A stretch of 64,000 nucleotides of DNA. Origin: an uncultured Parabacteroides sp. (GTDB taxonomy: Bacteria; Bacteroidota; Bacteroidia; Bacteroidales; Tannerellaceae). Shown one piece after another: positions 61,265 through 64,000 of this stretch (position 1 is the first letter of the stretch; every line of letters starts with the position of its first letter). The position numbers and the translations under genes are program-made. The DNA lies in contig CALUZV010000006.1 in the NCBI GenBank assembly GCA_944325345.1, forward strand, positions 62,001 through 126,000, given 5' to 3'. The notes beneath the pieces were generated by a model. That model worked only from the letters and a program-made list of their open reading frames with translations, did no database searches and was not told the origin of the DNA.

Positions 61265-63394
61265 ATGGCAACAAAAGCTGACGAACAATTGAAATATACC
61301 AGAAACATCGGTATCATGGCGCATATCGATGCCGGAAAGACTACGACATCTGAACGTATTCTTTTCTATACTGGTCTGACTCACAAGATTGGTGAAGTGC
61401 ACGACGGTGCTGCAACGATGGACTGGATGGAACAGGAGCAGGAACGTGGTATCACCATCACTTCTGCTGCTACGACAACTTTCTGGAACTATAAGAACGA
61501 TAAGTATAAAATCAATTTGATCGATACTCCGGGGCACGTGGACTTTACAGTAGAAGTTGAACGTTCTTTGCGTGTATTGGATGGTGCCGTAGCTGCCTTC
61601 TGTGCAGTAGGTGGTGTGGAACCGCAGTCTGAGACGGTTTGGCGTCAGGCAGACAAATACAATGTACCGCGTATCGGTTATGTAAACAAGATGGACCGTT
61701 CGGGTGCCAACTTCTTTGAAGTAGTCCGTCAGGTAAAAGAAGTATTGGGTGCAACACCTTGTCCGATTCAGATTCCTATCGGTGCTGAAGAAAGCTTCAA
61801 AGGCGTCGTGGATTTGGTTCGCATGAAATCTATTATTTGGCATGATGAGACAATGGGTGCTGAATATGAAGTAGGAGAAATTCCTGCTGAATTGCAAGCC
61901 GAAGCTGAAGAATGGCGCGACAAGATGCTCGAGACATTGGCTGAATGCGACGATGCTTTGATGGAGAAATATTTCGATGATCCTTCAACGATCACGGAAG
62001 AAGAAATCCAGGCAGCTATCCGCAAAGGAACTTTGTCTATGCAGATCAACCCGATGATTTGTGGTTCATCTTTCAAGAACAAAGGTGTACAGACATTGTT
62101 GGATGCTGTTTGTGCTTATCTGCCGAGTCCGGAAGACACACCGGCTATCGAAGGTACAGATCCGAGAGATCCGGATACAGTAATTACTCGCAAGCCGTTG
62201 TTTGAAGAACCGCTGACTGCGTTGGCATTCAAGATCGCAACAGACCCGTATGTAGGACGTTTGTGCTTCTTCCGCGTATATTCAGGTTCGATGGTAGCTG
62301 GTTCTTATGTGTTGAACACACGTTCAGGTAAGAAAGAACGTATCTCACGTTTGTTCCAGATGCACTCAAACAAGCAGAACCCGATGGAAGTAATCGGTTG
62401 TGGTGATATCGGTGCAGGTGTAGGTTTCAAGGATATCCGTACAGGTGATACGCTTTGCGACGAAAACAATCCGATCACATTGGAATCAATGGAATTCCCC
62501 GATCCGGTTATTGGTATCGCTGTAGAACCGAAGACTCAGAAAGACTTGGACAAGCTGGGTATGGGCTTGGCGAAGTTGGCTGAAGAAGACCCGACATTCC
62601 GCGTACAGACTAACGAGGAAACAGGTCAGACTGTCATCAGCGGTATGGGTGAGTTGCACTTGGATATCATCATCGACCGTCTGAAACGTGAGTTCAAGGT
62701 TGAATGTAACCAAGGCAAGCCTCAGGTAACTTATAAGGAAGCTATCACGAAACCGGTTGAATTGCGTGAAGTTTACAAGAAACAGTCTGGTGGTCGTGGT
62801 AAGTTTGCCGATATCATCGTACGTGTAGAACCGGTAGATGAAGGCTTCGAAGGTTCTTTGCAGTTTATCGATGAAGTCAAGGGTGGTAACATTCCTAAGG
62901 AATTCATACCTTCTGTACAGAAAGGTTTTGAAAAGGCTATGAAGAATGGTGTATTGGCAGGTTTCCCGGTTGATAAATTGAAAGTAACTTTGATCGATGG
63001 TTCTTTCCACCCGGTTGACTCTGACCAGTTGTCATTCGAAATCGCCGCTATCCAAGCATTCAAGAACGCTTGCGAAAAGGCAGGTCCTTGCTTGATGGAA
63101 CCGATCATGCAGATGGAAGTTGTAACTCCGGAAGAAAGCATGGGTGATGTCATCGGAGACTTGAACAAACGTCGTGGCCAAGTAGAAGGCATGGAATCCA
63201 GCCGTACAGGAGCCCGCATTGTGAAAGCTAAAGTTCCATTGGCAGAAACCTTCGGTTATGTAACGGCTTTGCGTACGATTACTTCAGGTCGTGCAACCTC
63301 TTCAATGCAGTTCTCGCACTATGCTCAGGTGTCATCGGCTATTGCTAAGCAAGTATTGGCAGAAGTTCAGGGACGCGTTGATTTGATCAAATAA
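61265..63394 (+). CDS. fusA: Elongation factor G
   Basis: The 709-residue GTPase has [20 protein letters not shown] (P-loop), [11 protein letters not shown] (switch I), [21 protein letters not shown] (G3) and [10 protein letters not shown] (G4). Domains II-V follow with [18 protein letters not shown]. It catalyses ribosome translocation. Its 3' neighbour is rpsJ rather than tuf, the common Bacteroidota arrangement. Confidence 0.99.
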   Translation: MATKADEQLKYTRNIGIMAHIDAGKTTTSERILFYTGLTHKIGEVHDGAATMDWMEQEQERGITITSAATTTFWNYKNDKYKINLIDTPGHVDFTVEVERSLRVLDGAVAAFCAVGGVEPQSETVWRQADKYNVPRIGYVNKMDRSGANFFEVVRQVKEVLGATPCPIQIPIGAEESFKGVVDLVRMKSIIWHDETMGAEYEVGEIPAELQAEAEEWRDKMLETLAECDDALMEKYFDDPSTITEEEIQAAIRKGTLSMQINPMICGSSFKNKGVQTLLDAVCAYLPSPEDTPAIEGTDPRDPDTVITRKPLFEEPLTALAFKIATDPYVGRLCFFRVYSGSMVAGSYVLNTRSGKKERISRLFQMHSNKQNPMEVIGCGDIGAGVGFKDIRTGDTLCDENNPITLESMEFPDPVIGIAVEPKTQKDLDKLGMGLAKLAEEDPTFRVQTNEETGQTVISGMGELHLDIIIDRLKREFKVECNQGKPQVTYKEAITKPVELREVYKKQSGGRGKFADIIVRVEPVDEGFEGSLQFIDEVKGGNIPKEFIPSVQKGFEKAMKNGVLAGFPVDKLKVTLIDGSFHPVDSDQLSFEIAAIQAFKNACEKAGPCLMEPIMQMEVVTPEESMGDVIGDLNKRRGQVEGMESSRTGARIVKAKVPLAETFGYVTALRTITSGRATSSMQFSHYAQVSSAIAKQVLAEVQGRVDLIK

Positions 63395-63417
63395 TATTTA
63401 GAAACTTATAAATAAAT

Positions 63418-63723
63418 ATGAGCCAAAAGATCAGAATTAAATTGAAGTCTTACGATTATTCTCTGGTAGATAAGTCTGCCGAGAAAATCGTAAAGACAGT
63501 AAAGGCTACAGGTGCAGTAGTAAGCGGTCCGATACCTCTGCCTACTCACAAACGTATCTTTACGGTGAACCGCTCAACATTCGTCAATAAGAAGTCTCGC
63601 GAGCAGTTCGAATTATCTTCTTACAAAAGATTGATCGACATTTACAGTTCAACAGCAAAGACAGTAGATGCGCTGATGAAGTTGGAATTGCCGAGCGGTG
63701 TAGAAGTAGAAATTAAAGTGTAA
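63418..63723 (+). CDS. rpsJ: 30S ribosomal protein S10
   Basis: The 101-residue protein contains [40 protein letters not shown] and SGVEVEIKV, standard S10. It starts 23 bases after fusA. Confidence 0.99.
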   Translation: MSQKIRIKLKSYDYSLVDKSAEKIVKTVKATGAVVSGPIPLPTHKRIFTVNRSTFVNKKSREQFELSSYKRLIDIYSSTAKTVDALMKLELPSGVEVEIKV

Positions 63724-63743
63724 GTATTTAAAATTAAAGTGAA

Positions 63744-64000
63744 ATGCCAGGATTATTAGGAAAGAAAATCGGAATGACATCCGTTTTCAGTGCCGAGGGA
63801 AAGAATCTTCCATGCACTGTTATCGAAGTTGGTCCTTGTGTGGTTACTCAAGTAAAGACTTTGGAAAAAGATGGCTACGAAGCAATGCAGTTGGGCTTTA
63901 TCGATAAGAAAGAAAAGCACACGACGAAGCCGTTGATGGGCCATTTCCAAAAGGCAGGCGTAACCCCCAAGAGATACTTGGCCGAGTTCAAAAATGAAGG
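63744..64000 (+). CDS. rplC: 50S ribosomal protein L3 (partial, cut by window end)
   Basis: The first 85 codons are present: [51 protein letters not shown]. This is the N-terminus of L3, in its normal place after rpsJ. Confidence 0.98.
   Translation, partial: MPGLLGKKIGMTSVFSAEGKNLPCTVIEVGPCVVTQVKTLEKDGYEAMQLGFIDKKEKHTTKPLMGHFQKAGVTPKRYLAEFKNE

Overview
This window comes from the chromosome of a Bacteroidota bacterium, order Bacteroidales, most likely Tannerellaceae (Parabacteroides/Tannerella-like). The evidence is a fused SecDF, an RprXY two-component pair, the Bacteroidota -7 promoter word TAnnTTTG in front of most transcription units, a PorE-type subunit of the type IX secretion system (T9SS), and three large secreted proteins with T9SS-like C-terminal sorting domains. 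I do not assign a species.

Layout. 1-2.8 kb: end of nrdD, nrdG, small membrane peptides, a 40-bp repeat ladder, an acidic-tailed protein and a VapD RNase with a small overlapping partner. 2.9-9.2 kb: DUF4468-like protein, secDF, porE. 9.2-17.6 kb: HU-like protein with repeats in its leader, galM, thyA-folA, a thioredoxin-fold lipoprotein, pnp and a secreted protein. 17.9-20.9 kb: rprX-rprY and a Phd/ParE-type toxin-antitoxin pair. 20.9-24.8 kb: a 6S-like structured RNA candidate and a T9SS cargo gene. 25-32.8 kb: AAA ATPase, then a MacAB-TolC-like efflux operon of five genes. 33-37.6 kb: hexuronate operon uxaC-kdgK-eda-transporter. 38-41.4 kb: 2-aminoethylphosphonate operon (transporter gene broken by a stop, phnX, phnW). 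41.5-46.6 kb: S41 protease, three tRNA-Asn genes, a Gfo/Idh/MocA oxidoreductase and a DUF1080 lipoprotein. 47-52.5 kb: C10 cysteine protease and a repeat protein, both T9SS cargo. 52.6-54.7 kb: mannonate oxidoreductase and mannonate dehydratase, which complete the glucuronate pathway begun 16 kb upstream. 54.8-56.7 kb: EcoRV-like restriction-modification system. 56.8-59.9 kb: HU/DUF4469-like protein and an ECF sigma cluster. 60-64 kb: start of the str/S10 ribosomal operon (rpsL, rpsG, fusA, rpsJ, rplC).

The most unusual signal is not a gene. At least ten intergenic loci carry ladders of quasi-palindromes, usually 7-bp arms around a 2-3-bp centre. The sequence differs completely from locus to locus, but the geometry is shared: a dyad centre falls about every 20-23 bp (two helical turns). 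In the ladders with a 40-46 bp unit, two different palindromes alternate and the second sits at the midpoint of the first. Arms covary within ladders. This phased-dyad architecture is described under findings.
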